64,000 nucleotides of DNA from the NCBI GenBank assembly GCA_030538425.1, contig JAUNTZ010000002.1, positions 1 to 64,000 of the forward strand, given 5' to 3'. The notes below the pieces were generated by a model. That model searched no databases. It saw nothing but the letters and a program-made list of their open reading frames with translations, and was not told where the DNA came from. A program made the translations under genes and the position numbers. Shown piece after piece: positions 46,601 to 55,310 of this stretch. Source of the DNA: Paracoccus sp. (in: a-proteobacteria) (GTDB lineage: Bacteria > Pseudomonadota > Alphaproteobacteria > Rhodobacterales > Rhodobacteraceae). Each line of letters begins with the position of its first letter. Position 1 is the stretch's first letter.

Positions 46601-46626
46601 AAAAGGGGGCCGTCTGGCCCCCTTTT
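46601..46626. terminator. Bidirectional intrinsic terminator between CAP gene and livM
   Basis: A perfect stem AAAAGGGGGCC/GGCCCCCTTTT with the four-base loop GTCT, flanked by A and T runs, sits between two convergent genes and would work in both directions. Confidence 0.88.
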
Positions 46627-46645
46627 CCGCGCGCTTAAAGCCGGT

Positions 46646-47980
46646 TTACTTCTCAGGCAGAAGCCCGCGCGGGGCAAAGCGCAGCACCAGCAGCAGCACC
46701 AGACCCATCGCCACAAAGCGCATATGGGCCGAGCGTTCCAGCAGCGCCGCCTTGAACTCACCCGCAGGCAGGGGCGTGGACAGAAGGCTGATCAGCGCCG
46801 GTCCCCAGACCTCGGCCTTGAGCCACAGGAACCAGATCAGGATCGCGCCAAGCGCCGCGCCCCAGTTATTGCCCGAGCCGCCGACGATCACCATCACCCA
46901 GATCAGGAAGGTAAAGCGCAGCGGAATGTAGCTTCCCGGCGAAACCAGCCCGTCCATCGTGATCATCATCGCGCCGGCAAGCCCGATCACCGCCGAGCCG
47001 ATCACAAAGATCTGCAAATGGCGGCCGGTCACGTCCTTGCCCATGGCGCGGGCGGCGGTCTCATTGTCGCGGATCGCCCGCATCATCCGGCCCCAAGGCG
47101 ATTTCAGCGCCAGTTCCGCCAGCAGGATCACGCCGACCAGAACGGCGGCGAACATCCCCGCATAGATCAGCTTGACATAAACCGCCGAGCCTTCCGCCGC
47201 GTTAAAGCCCCAGCGGCCCACCCATTCGACGAATTCGGGGTCGCGTTGCAGGTTGATCTCATAAGGGACGGGGCGGGGGATGCCGGTGACGTTGTTCACA
47301 CCGCGCGCCAGCCATTCCTCATTGCGCATGACGGCGACGATGATCTCTGCAATCCCAAGCGTGGCGATGGCGAGATAGTCTGAGCGCAGCCCAAGCGCGA
47401 CCTTGCCGATGCACCATGCCGCAATCGCCGCGAACAGGGCGCCGACCGGCCAGCTGAGCACCACCGGCAGGCCCAGACCGCCCAGATAACCGGCCTGACT
47501 GAACGCCTCAATCGCGTCGGCGGCGGGGGTGAAGGTGGTGCGGTAAAGCCAGAGCCCGACCAACAGCGTGACCACCATCAGGGGCGTGCGGAACCGGCCG
47601 CCCCGTTGATAGGCGATGATGGCGGCAATCACCGCCAGAACGCCGATGGCCAGACCCAGCAACAGGCGAGGCCCGCCCGCGCCCCATGCGCCCTCGACCG
47701 GGGGCATGGCAATCAGCACCGGGGCCAGACCGCCAAGCGCGACAAAGCCCACCACACCGGCATTGAACAGCCCCGCATAGCCCCATTGCATATTCACGCC
47801 CAAAGCCATGATGGCCGAGATCAGCCCCATATTCAGGATCGTCAGCGAGGTGTTCCAACTGCCAGAGAACATCGCATTGCGCGTCGTCCCCTCAAGGATG
47901 AAGAGGATGGCGACAAGCCCGAACAGGATCGGCGCGCGCCAGATACTGCTCGCTTCGTTTGCCTGACGTTTTCCAGACAT
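46646..47980 (-). CDS. livM: Branched-chain amino acid ABC transporter permease LivM
   Basis: 444-aa inner-membrane permease with about ten hydrophobic segments; LGLRSDYLAIATLGIAEI and GRMMRAIRDNETAARAMGKDV (EAA-type loop contacting the ATPases) are typical LivM blocks. It is the last gene of the liv cluster (binding protein, two ATPases, livH, livM) on the minus strand. Starts 11 bases after the livH stop. Confidence 0.92.
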   Translation of the reverse strand: MSGKRQANEASSIWRAPILFGLVAILFILEGTTRNAMFSGSWNTSLTILNMGLISAIMALGVNMQWGYAGLFNAGVVGFVALGGLAPVLIAMPPVEGAWGAGGPRLLLGLAIGVLAVIAAIIAYQRGGRFRTPLMVVTLLVGLWLYRTTFTPAADAIEAFSQAGYLGGLGLPVVLSWPVGALFAAIAAWCIGKVALGLRSDYLAIATLGIAEIIVAVMRNEEWLARGVNNVTGIPRPVPYEINLQRDPEFVEWVGRWGFNAAEGSAVYVKLIYAGMFAAVLVGVILLAELALKSPWGRMMRAIRDNETAARAMGKDVTGRHLQIFVIGSAVIGLAGAMMITMDGLVSPGSYIPLRFTFLIWVMVIVGGSGNNWGAALGAILIWFLWLKAEVWGPALISLLSTPLPAGEFKAALLERSAHMRFVAMGLVLLLVLRFAPRGLLPEK

Positions 47981-47991
47981 GCGCGCCCCCC

Positions 47992-48993
47992 TTAGACCGA
48001 TTTGCCGCGGAACAGCCCGGTCGGGCGGAACAGCAACACGATGATGAGAATGAAGAAACTGACCGCGAACTTGTATTCGGTGGTCAGCAATTGCAGCAGC
48101 CCGTCGGGCTCAAACCCCAGATGCCGGGCGACCGCGCGCCATGGATAGGTGACGGCGACCTCGGAAAAGGCCACCACGAACCCGCCCGCAATCGCGCCCA
48201 AGGGTGAGCCAAGCCCGCCCACCACGGCGGCGGCAAAGATCGGCAACAGCATCTGGAAATAGTTGAACGGGCGATAGGATTTGTCCAAGCCGTAAAGCGT
48301 GCCCGCAATCACCATCAGCGCGGCGGCGATGATCCATGTCTGCATCACGACCCGTTCAGGGTTGATGCCTGAGAGCAGCGCCAGATCCTCGTTATCCGAA
48401 TAGGCGCGCATGGCCTTGCCCGACTTGGTGCGGTTGAGGAAATGGAACAGCGCCCAGACCACCGCCACCGCGACAACCACGGTGATGACCTGCGTTGTGC
48501 GCAGCGCCAGACCCTCGGACAGGCCCGACCATTCGCGGAAGCCGCGCACCGTCACCAACATGCGCATCCCGTCGTCAAAGCTGCGTTCCTGCACGCCAAT
48601 GGTCATGCGGGTCACGCCGTTCATCACGAACATGACGCCGACCGAGGCCATCACCATGATGATCGGATCGGCCTTCTTGACGCGGTAATAGCGATAGACC
48701 ACCCGGTCGGTGGCCAGCACGAACAACGCGGTCAGCACGATGCCCAGGGGCAAAGCCAAGAGCGCGGTCGGCAGCGGGCCGAAGGACACGCCCATCGACT
48801 GAAGCCCGATGGTCAGCAAGATCGTGATGCCGGTGCCAAAGGCCATCGTGTCGCCATGGGCAAAGTTCGAAAAGCGCAGGATGCCGTAAATCAGCGTCAC
48901 CCCAAGCGCGCCAAGCGCAAGCTGCGCGCCATAAGCGGTCGCAGGGATGAACACAAAGTTCAGGAACACGACCAGAGCGTTCAGAATATCCAT
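47992..48993 (-). CDS. livH: Branched-chain amino acid ABC transporter permease LivH
   Basis: 333-aa inner-membrane permease. GVTLIYGILRFSNFAHGDTMAFG near the start is the LivH signature region, and SGKAMRAYSDNEDLALLSGI carries the ATPase-contact loop; a long insertion with VRGFREWSGLSEG lies between. It follows livF after 48 bases, in which a 15-codon ORF ends by a TGATG overlap with this start. Pairs with LivM. Confidence 0.92.
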   Translation of the reverse strand: MDILNALVVFLNFVFIPATAYGAQLALGALGVTLIYGILRFSNFAHGDTMAFGTGITILLTIGLQSMGVSFGPLPTALLALPLGIVLTALFVLATDRVVYRYYRVKKADPIIMVMASVGVMFVMNGVTRMTIGVQERSFDDGMRMLVTVRGFREWSGLSEGLALRTTQVITVVVAVAVVWALFHFLNRTKSGKAMRAYSDNEDLALLSGINPERVVMQTWIIAAALMVIAGTLYGLDKSYRPFNYFQMLLPIFAAAVVGGLGSPLGAIAGGFVVAFSEVAVTYPWRAVARHLGFEPDGLLQLLTTEYKFAVSFFILIIVLLFRPTGLFRGKSV

Positions 48994-49041
48994 CAGAGCG
49001 CCTCCGAGCAGGCGCGTTTTGCAATCTGTTTGGTCTGCATC

Positions 49042-49869
49042 TCAGCCCCCCAGGAATGTGCGACGGACTTCGGGGTCGGCCATCAGCGCCGCGCCCGTGT
49101 CGGTGTATTTGTTGGCGCCCTGGACCAGAACATAACCGATATCGGCAATATCCAGTGCCTGCTTGGCGTTCTGTTCCACCATCAGGATCGAGATCCCGGT
49201 GCGGGCCACCTCGATGATGCGGTCGAACAGCTCATCCATCACGATCGGGCTGACGCCTGCTGTCGGCTCATCCAGCATCAGAAGGCTGGGCCGGGTCATC
49301 AGGGCGCGGCCGACGGCGACCTGCTGGCGCTGACCGCCCGACAGCTCACCGGCAAGCTGGTTGCGTTTGTCGGCGACGGCGGGGAACAGGTGATAGACCT
49401 GTTCGATGGTTTCCTCGATATTGTCGTTGCGGATGAAGGCGCCGATCTCAAGGTTTTCGCGCACCGACATGGTGGGAAAGACGTTATGGGTCTGCGGCAC
49501 AAAGCCCATGCCCTTATGCACCCGGTCTTGCGGGTTGAGCGCGGAAATATCCTCACCGTCCAGCCGGACCGAACCCTCGCGCAGATCCAGCATCCCGAAC
49601 ACCGCCTTCATCGCGGTCGATTTGCCCGCGCCGTTGGGGCCCACGATCACCGCGATCTGGCCCTTTTCAACGGTGAGGGTGCAGCCGTTCAGAATATCGG
49701 CCTTGCCGTAGCCGCCGCGCATATTCTCGGCGATCAGGAACGGATCATCGGGCTTGCCGGGACCGACCGGGCCGGAACGGCGGGTGCCGTCAATCGTGCC
49801 GCGCCCATGCGTGTTGACAAGCGAGGCGTCGCGGTTGCCGCGATTGCCGAGGCCAGGTTTATCGCTCAT
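49042..49869 (-). CDS. livF: Branched-chain amino acid ABC transporter ATP-binding protein LivF
   Basis: 275-aa ATPase with Walker A VGPNGAGKSTAMKA, signature LSGGQRQQVAVGRAL and Walker B LLMLDEPTAG. The first ~40 residues, rich in Gly, Arg and Asn, form an extension beyond the usual ~235-aa LivF, so the true start might be later. The chosen ATG overlaps the livG stop by four bases (ATGA), which supports it. Confidence 0.9.
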   Translation of the reverse strand: MSDKPGLGNRGNRDASLVNTHGRGTIDGTRRSGPVGPGKPDDPFLIAENMRGGYGKADILNGCTLTVEKGQIAVIVGPNGAGKSTAMKAVFGMLDLREGSVRLDGEDISALNPQDRVHKGMGFVPQTHNVFPTMSVRENLEIGAFIRNDNIEETIEQVYHLFPAVADKRNQLAGELSGGQRQQVAVGRALMTRPSLLMLDEPTAGVSPIVMDELFDRIIEVARTGISILMVEQNAKQALDIADIGYVLVQGANKYTDTGAALMADPEVRRTFLGG

Positions 49870-50648
49870 GCCCCCACCTTTTCTTTATTTTTCAAGCCGG
49901 TGCCAAGATATGCCTCAATCACTGCCTCGTTCTGCATGATCGACTCGGCAGGGCCCTCGGCCAGAACCTGACCGGCGGCCATCACGATCACCGGGTCGCA
50001 AAGCTTCCCGATGAAATCCATGTCATGCTCGATCACGCAGAACGTGTATCCGCGTTCCTTGTTCAGCCGGATGATCGAATCCGCAATCGTCATCAGAAGC
50101 GTGCGGTTCACCCCCGCGCCGACCTCATCGAGAAACACGATCTTGGCATCGACCATCATGCAGCGACCCAGCTCCAGCAGCTTTTTCTGCCCGCCCGAGA
50201 GGTTCCCCGCCTTTTCATCGGCGACATGGCTTATGGTCAGAAACTCCAGCACCTCATCGGCCTTGGCGCGCAAGGCGGCCTCTTCGCGGCGGATCTGGCC
50301 GCGCCGGAACCATGTGTTCAGCAGCGTCTCGCCGGTCTGCATGGCGGGGACCATCATCAGGTTCTCACGCACCGTCATCGAGGAAAACTCATGCGCAAGC
50401 TGGAATGTGCGCAGCAAGCCCTTGTGGAACAGCTCATGCGGGGGCAGGCCGGTAATATCCTCGCCATCCATGATCACGCGCCCGGATGTCGGTTTGTGAA
50501 CGCCCGCTATGACATTGAACAAGGTGGATTTTCCCGCACCGTTCGGGCCAATCAACCCGGTGATCGAGCCGGTCTCAATGGTCAGGCTGGCATTATCGAC
50601 CGCGCGAAAGCCGCCAAACTGTTTAATCAGGTTCTCAACCCGGATCAT
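49866..50648 (-). CDS. livG: Branched-chain amino acid ABC transporter ATP-binding protein LivG
   Basis: 260-aa ATPase with Walker A GPNGAGKSTLFNVIAG near residue 37, signature LSGGQKKLLELGR and Walker B KIVFLDEVGAGVN. It contains the longer LivG helical region (RTFQLAHEFSSMTVRENLM). It is the first gene after the binding protein, from which it is separated by a hairpin terminator, so it may be transcribed at a lower level. Confidence 0.92.
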   Translation of the reverse strand: MIRVENLIKQFGGFRAVDNASLTIETGSITGLIGPNGAGKSTLFNVIAGVHKPTSGRVIMDGEDITGLPPHELFHKGLLRTFQLAHEFSSMTVRENLMMVPAMQTGETLLNTWFRRGQIRREEAALRAKADEVLEFLTISHVADEKAGNLSGGQKKLLELGRCMMVDAKIVFLDEVGAGVNRTLLMTIADSIIRLNKERGYTFCVIEHDMDFIGKLCDPVIVMAAGQVLAEGPAESIMQNEAVIEAYLGTGLKNKEKVGA

Positions 50649-50710
50649 CGCTCCCCTTCCTTTGCCAGAATTGACAAGGATTCGCCCTTAAGGGCTTGTT
50701 TTATTTTTAG

Positions 50711-50737
50711 AAAAGCCCGGCGCGTGATGCGCCGGGC
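50711..50737 (-). terminator. Attenuating hairpin between liv binding protein and livG
   Basis: GCCCGGCGC and GCGCCGGGC form a nine-pair stem with a five-base loop, followed on the minus strand by TTTTCT. Placed right after the periplasmic binding protein gene, it would favour a high ratio of binding protein over membrane components. Confidence 0.8.
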
Positions 50738-50759
50738 CGGTTATGCGCCTGTCAGGCGA

Positions 50760-51944
50760 TCAGCGGTAGCCCGCCACCGAAGCGCCGTCAGCGGTGTAAT
50801 CGGTGATGCGGAACGAACCCGGGTTTTCGCCCGGCTCAACCAGTTCCGAGGTCGAGGCGCCCTCATAGTTGATCGCTTCGCCCGCGGCCAGCAGCTCAAG
50901 CCCGCGCGCCAGCTCACCCGGCAGGATCACCTCACCCTCGCCATTGGCGATGGCCATGATGTGTTCCTTCACCTCATTGGGATCGGTCGAGCCTGCGGCC
51001 TGCATGGCCAGCATCATCAGCGCGGCGGCGTCATAGGATTCGGCCGAATAGGGGCCGTTGCCGTCAAAGCCGCCCGCCTCGCCGATGGCCACGAAACGGT
51101 CGCGGCCTTCGCCTTCGGATGCCGGGTTGATCCCGGTCGAGCCCGCGATTTCATCGCCGAACCGCTCAAGGATTGCATCGCCGACCATGCCGTCGGGGAA
51201 GATGAAGGTCTCAAACGCGCCGGTGTCCAGCACGCCGCGCGTGATGCCCGCGCCGCCCTGGTCGATATAGCCGACCACGACCAGAACATCGCCACCCGCA
51301 GCCGCAAGCGCGCCGACCTCGGCGGAATAGTCCGCCTTGCCGTCGTCATGGGCCGCCGACATGGTCACGGTGCCGCCCGCAGCGGTAAAGGCCGCCGCAA
51401 AGCTGTCGGCCAGACCCTTGCCATAGTCGTTGTTGGTATAGGTGATTGCGGCGGATTCATAACCCTTTTCGCGGGCCAGTTCGGCCATCACTTCGCCCTG
51501 ACGCGCATCGGACGGCGCGGTGCGGAAGAACAACCCGTTATCGTCAATCGTGGTCAGCGCGGGCGAGGTGGCCGAGGGCGAGATCATGATCATGCCGTTC
51601 GGGATGCCCACACGTTCCAGCGTCGCAATGGTCTCACCCGAGCATTGCCCGCCGACCATGAACCGCGCGCCTTCGGCGACCTGACGTTCAGCCGCCGCGA
51701 CCGAGGCTGCGGCGTCGATGCAGGTTGTGTCCGAGCGCACGCCCTTGACGGTCACATCGCCACCCAGCAACAGGCCGGATTCGTTGACCTCGGCGATGGC
51801 GGCTTCGGCACCCGCGACGATATTCGGCGCCATGGATTCCAGCGGGCCGGTAAAGCCAAGATGCAGGGCCATCTGAATATCTTCGGCCATCGCGGCCCCG
51901 GACATCAGCGCGCCGGTGGCGGTCGCGAGAAGAAGACGTTTCAT
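50760..51944 (-). CDS. Branched-chain/amide ABC transporter substrate-binding protein
   Basis: 394-aa periplasmic protein: signal peptide (LLLATATGALMSGAAMA), then the Leu/Ile/Val-binding fold with IQMALHLGFTGPLESMAPNI, a central hinge YTNNDYGKGLADSF, and two cysteines that may form a disulfide. It heads the liv cluster. The exact ligand (branched-chain amino acids, amides, or others) cannot be told. Divergent from the DAHP synthase gene; the 183 bases between the two hold both promoters. Confidence 0.88.
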   Translation of the reverse strand: MKRLLLATATGALMSGAAMAEDIQMALHLGFTGPLESMAPNIVAGAEAAIAEVNESGLLLGGDVTVKGVRSDTTCIDAAASVAAAERQVAEGARFMVGGQCSGETIATLERVGIPNGMIMISPSATSPALTTIDDNGLFFRTAPSDARQGEVMAELAREKGYESAAITYTNNDYGKGLADSFAAAFTAAGGTVTMSAAHDDGKADYSAEVGALAAAGGDVLVVVGYIDQGGAGITRGVLDTGAFETFIFPDGMVGDAILERFGDEIAGSTGINPASEGEGRDRFVAIGEAGGFDGNGPYSAESYDAAALMMLAMQAAGSTDPNEVKEHIMAIANGEGEVILPGELARGLELLAAGEAINYEGASTSELVEPGENPGSFRITDYTADGASVAGYR

Positions 51945-52127
51945 TATTGTAGCTCCCTATTGGTTTTTATTGCTGCTTGAGGTTAGGCGCGTTTCCGCCG
52001 AAAAGTAAAGCTGCTTGTCATGGCTGCCTGTCATAGACGGGGCCAGCCAGACGCTCAGGCGCGGGGTTTTACTGGGGGGATGATCTGGTATAGTCGCCAG
52101 CGGTTCACAGTATAAGGATTCAGGATC

Positions 52128-53537
52128 ATGCCGCAGGACACAGGCCACAATGCCGCCGCCGTTTCAGGTTGGGACAAGGCGGGCTGGCGCAGCTATCCGC
52201 GCGTGCAGATGCCCGATTATACCGATCAGGGCGCGCTCAATGCGGTTGAGGCCAAGCTGGCCAAATACCCGCCGCTTGTCTTTGCCGGTGAGACCCGCCG
52301 CCTGCGCGCGCAACTGGCCGAGGTGGCGCAGGGGCGGTCGTTTCTGCTGCAAGGCGGCGATTGCGCCGAAAGCTTTGCCGAGTTCTCTGCCGACAATATC
52401 CGCGACACGTTCAAGGTCATGCTGCAAATGGCCGTGGTGCTGACCTGGGGCGCACAGCTTCCGGTGGTCAAGGTGGGCCGGATGGCGGGCCAGTTCGCCA
52501 AGCCGCGCTCTGCACCGACTGAGGTGGTGGAGGGGGTCGAACTGCCATCCTATCGCGGCGATATCATCAACGGGTTTGACTTCACCTCTGAGGCCCGCGT
52601 GCCGGACCCGAACCGGATGCTTGAGGCCTATACGCAGGCCGCCGCCTCGCTGAACCTGTTGCGCGCGTTTTCGACCGGCGGTTATGCCGATATGCACCGC
52701 GTCCAAAGCTGGGTGGCCGATTTCACCTCCGGCCCCGAGGCCGAGCGTTACCGCGATATCGCGAACCGGATCGGTGATGCGATGTCCTTCATGCAGGCGG
52801 CGGGGGTGACCTCGGACACCGCGCATAACCTGTCGCAGGTCGATTTCTACACCAGCCATGAGGCGTTGCTGCTGGAATATGAAGAGGCATTGGCGCGCAC
52901 CGACAGCACCACCGGCCTGCCGGTCGCGGGCTCGGGTCATATGATCTGGATCGGTGACCGCACCCGGCAGGTCGATGGCGCGCATGTGGAATTCTGCCGG
53001 GGCGTGCAGAACCCGATCGGGCTGAAATGCGGCCCCTCGATCTCTGAGGACGACCTGAAGGCGCTGATCTGGAAGCTGAATCCGGAGAATGCGCCGGGCC
53101 GCCTGACGCTGATCGCGCGCTTTGGTGCGGGCAGCGTGGGCGACCACCTGCCGCGCCTGATCCGCAGCGTGCAGGCCGAGGGCGCGAATGTCGTCTGGTC
53201 CTGCGACCCGATGCATGGCAACACGATCAAATCGGCCTCGGGCTACAAGACGCGGCCCTTCGATTCGGTGCTGCGCGAGGTGCGCGAGTTCTTCGCCGTC
53301 CATCAGGCCGAGGGCACCATCCCCGGCGGCGTGCATTTCGAGATGACCGGCAAGGACGTGACCGAATGCACCGGCGGCGTGCGCGCGGTGACCGATGAGG
53401 ATCTCTCCTCGCGCTATCACACCGCCTGCGACCCGCGCCTGAACGCCAGCCAGTCGCTGGAACTCGCCTTCCTGGTGGCCGAGGAACTGCGCGCCCGCCG
53501 CGAAGCCGCGCCGCAGGATCAGGCCCGCGCAGGCTGA
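52128..53537 (+). CDS. 3-deoxy-7-phosphoheptulonate synthase, class II
   Basis: 469-aa plant/mycobacterial-type DAHP synthase, first step of the shikimate pathway (phosphoenolpyruvate + erythrose 4-phosphate). [15 protein letters not shown] near residue 72, [15 protein letters not shown], and [13 protein letters not shown] with metal/substrate ligands are class II signatures, as is [27 protein letters not shown] lies before the ATG. A terminator follows. Confidence 0.95.
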   Translation: MPQDTGHNAAAVSGWDKAGWRSYPRVQMPDYTDQGALNAVEAKLAKYPPLVFAGETRRLRAQLAEVAQGRSFLLQGGDCAESFAEFSADNIRDTFKVMLQMAVVLTWGAQLPVVKVGRMAGQFAKPRSAPTEVVEGVELPSYRGDIINGFDFTSEARVPDPNRMLEAYTQAAASLNLLRAFSTGGYADMHRVQSWVADFTSGPEAERYRDIANRIGDAMSFMQAAGVTSDTAHNLSQVDFYTSHEALLLEYEEALARTDSTTGLPVAGSGHMIWIGDRTRQVDGAHVEFCRGVQNPIGLKCGPSISEDDLKALIWKLNPENAPGRLTLIARFGAGSVGDHLPRLIRSVQAEGANVVWSCDPMHGNTIKSASGYKTRPFDSVLREVREFFAVHQAEGTIPGGVHFEMTGKDVTECTGGVRAVTDEDLSSRYHTACDPRLNASQSLELAFLVAEELRARREAAPQDQARAG

Positions 53538-53552
53538 TCGGGCGCAAAAGGA

Positions 53553-53588
53553 AAACGGCGCGAGGGGCAACCTTCGCGCCGTTTCTTT
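53553..53588 (+). terminator. Intrinsic terminator after DAHP synthase
   Basis: AAACGGCGCGA pairs with TCGCGCCGTTT in an eleven-pair stem around a ten-base loop, followed by CTTT. It could also work from the other side for the broken cytochrome b561 gene. Confidence 0.8.
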
Positions 53589-53599
53589 ATGTCGCGATT

Positions 53600-54060
53600 T
53601 CAGGCCCGCAGGACGGGCAGCATCCACGCGGTCGTGCCATCGCGCAAGACGAACTGGTGATACAGCGCGCCCGCGATGTGCAGCCCGACCAGCATCAGCA
53701 GAACCGTGGTCAGAACCTCATGTGCCTCACCCGCGGCCTCAATGCCCAGAAACCAGTTGGCTGCGCCCGAAAGCGGGATCAGGATGATCACCGCGTAAAG
53801 CGCCCAATGAACCGCACCGGCCAGAACGCCCAGCCCGGCGGCTGCGGCGCCTGCGGTGACGAGACCCGCACCGCCAGCCGCCACAGCGCAAGCAGCAGGA
53901 TCAGCACGCCCGGAAAGATGTGCAGAAAGGGCGCGCCCGAAGCGATGGCCTTTGCGCCTTCCATGAACTCGGGCGTGACATATTAAATGGCGATCAGGCC
54001 CGCGATGATCCAATGCAGGCCGATCTGTGCGGGGAATATCTGAACATGTCGGTAATCCAT
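53600..54060 (-). pseudogene. Cytochrome b561 family gene, disrupted
   Basis: The minus-strand start MDYRHVQIFPAQIGLHWIIAGLIAI begins a b561-type diheme cytochrome, with the first heme histidine in LHW. It meets an in-frame TAA at 53983-53985 and then continues YVTPEFMEGAKAIASG and LHIFPGVLILLLALWRLAVRV. After about 53865 the reading frame shifts to one with VLAGAVHWALYAVIILIPLSGAANWF and VGLHIAGALYHQFVLRDG, which has the later heme histidines. One stop and one frameshift make it a pseudogene, unless both are sequencing errors. Confidence 0.8.
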
Positions 54061-54092
54061 GCCGCGAAACTGCGGTGATGGATAAAGGTAGA

Positions 54093-54205
54093 TCAGCCCG
54101 CGCCGTTCCAAAGCTGCGTCAACGCGCCGCGCGGATCATCGGCGGGCCAGATGGCCAAGACATCGGCCATGCGGTGCGGGGTCTCAACGGTCGCGCGGCT
54201 CAGCC
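54093..54205 (-). pseudogene. thiE 3'-end remnant
   Basis: The minus-strand frame ending at the TGA at 54093-54095 reads LSRATVETPHRMADVLAIW then PADDPRGALTQLWNGAG, matching the end of the intact thiE (LDRATVERLHSMADFFAIG ... ADDPREALTQLWTLAG) with a short in-frame deletion. It begins exactly at the stop codon of the barstar-like gene, so the junction is sharp. It has no start and is a displaced gene tail. Confidence 0.85.
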
Positions 54206-54589
54206 GGGCAGCAGCGTGATGCGCGGATGTTCTGCAATGATCTCAAGGATCTCATCGAAATAGCTGGGCCCGGTGCCCCCTTGCAGCGCCGCGATCCGGG
54301 CGCGCAGCGCGGGCTGGTCATAGGTGGGTTGATCCAGCCGCGCCACCAGATGCGCGATGGTCGCGGCCGGGCCAAGCGCCTTGCGGCTATGTTCCATATC
54401 GCGCCAGTGCAAGGTCACCGGGCCGCCCGCCCCCGTGCCATAACCGCCATGGAACAGATCGTTCAGCGCATCAAGGCTGTGGCCCAGTTGCCAATCCTCA
54501 TTCGCCATGAACAGCCGGTTAATCTCAGCGTAAAAACCCGCGATCCCGTCGATGCGGCTCCCCTCAATGGTCAGGACAGTCGCGCTCAA
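54200..54589 (-). CDS. Barstar-like ribonuclease inhibitor
   Basis: 129-aa protein of the barstar family: IDGIAGFYAEINRLFM, then GHSLDALNDLFHGGYG (compare the LDALWD helix of barstar) and VTLHWRDMEHSRKALG. Barstar binds and blocks barnase-type RNases. No RNase gene is nearby, so it is an orphan immunity gene. A TTG at 54589 overlaps the thiE TGA and is taken as the start; a second TTG five codons earlier is possible. It is bracketed by intact thiE and a thiE tail remnant. Confidence 0.8.
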   Translation of the reverse strand: MSATVLTIEGSRIDGIAGFYAEINRLFMANEDWQLGHSLDALNDLFHGGYGTGAGGPVTLHWRDMEHSRKALGPAATIAHLVARLDQPTYDQPALRARIAALQGGTGPSYFDEILEIIAEHPRITLLPG

Positions 54590-55215
54590 CCCGCGAGGGT
54601 CCAAAGCTGCGTCAGCGCCTCGCGCGGATCATCGGCACCCCAGATCTCGGGGCCGATGGCAAAGAAATCGGCCATGCTGTGCAGGCGCTCAACGGTCGCG
54701 CGGTCAAGCCCGCCCTCGGCCACGACCGGCACTTCGATCATTTCCGACCACCATTCGAACACGTCCAGCGGCACGGTTTCGCCCTGACCAAGGCCGGTCT
54801 GCCCGGCGGGGCCAAAAGCCACATAATCGGCCCCCGCCTCAGCCGCGTTCAGCCCGTCATGGCGCGAGACCCCGCAAAACGCGCCGATAATCGCATCCAC
54901 CCCAAGCGCCTTGCGCGCGGCCCGCACGCCCCGCGCCCCGTCGCTCAGATGAACGCCGTCCAGCCCATGGGCCTGCGCGATCAGGATATGGTCGTCGATC
55001 ACCACCGCAATGTCGCGGGCATGGGCGATCTCGCGCACCGTGTCGGCCATGCGACCAAGCGATGCCTCATCGCCCTCGCCACGGATGCGGATACAGGCCA
55101 CCTCGGCGCGGTCCAGCAATTCGGCCAGCATCGGGCCAAAGCTTTCCGCCTGCGCACCGACCGGCGTCACCAGATAAAGTTGCGGCTCATTGGGGGAGAG
55201 GTCGGTCTGGGTCAT
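54586..55215 (-). CDS. thiE: Thiamine phosphate synthase
   Basis: 209-aa TIM-barrel protein of the ThiE/TenI family: LYLVTPVGAQAES, AVVIDDHILIAQAHGLDGVHLSDG, GAFCGVSRHDGLNAAEAGADYVAFGP and VPVVAEGGLDRATV. It joins the thiazole and pyrimidine moieties of thiamine. Compared with classic ThiE, the diphosphate-binding region is modified (CGVSRHD), so a variant role is possible. The last ~37 codons recur downstream as a broken remnant, suggesting that the present 3' end replaced an older one. Confidence 0.85.
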   Translation of the reverse strand: MTQTDLSPNEPQLYLVTPVGAQAESFGPMLAELLDRAEVACIRIRGEGDEASLGRMADTVREIAHARDIAVVIDDHILIAQAHGLDGVHLSDGARGVRAARKALGVDAIIGAFCGVSRHDGLNAAEAGADYVAFGPAGQTGLGQGETVPLDVFEWWSEMIEVPVVAEGGLDRATVERLHSMADFFAIGPEIWGADDPREALTQLWTLAG

Positions 55216-55310
55216 GGCGGCATCCTTTTTTCCATGCCTTATCAGCGCAACCGTGTCTGCGCCAGAGGGCGGCCTTGCGGGCGCGCGCGCCCCGCGCTAT
55301 GCGCGCCGCC

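Noticed and set aside
54184-54604. Barstar-like protein read as a second thiamine synthase fragment
   Set aside because: The thiE-like part is confined to 54093-54205 in a different frame; the ORF itself has barstar motifs (LDALND, WRDMEHSR).
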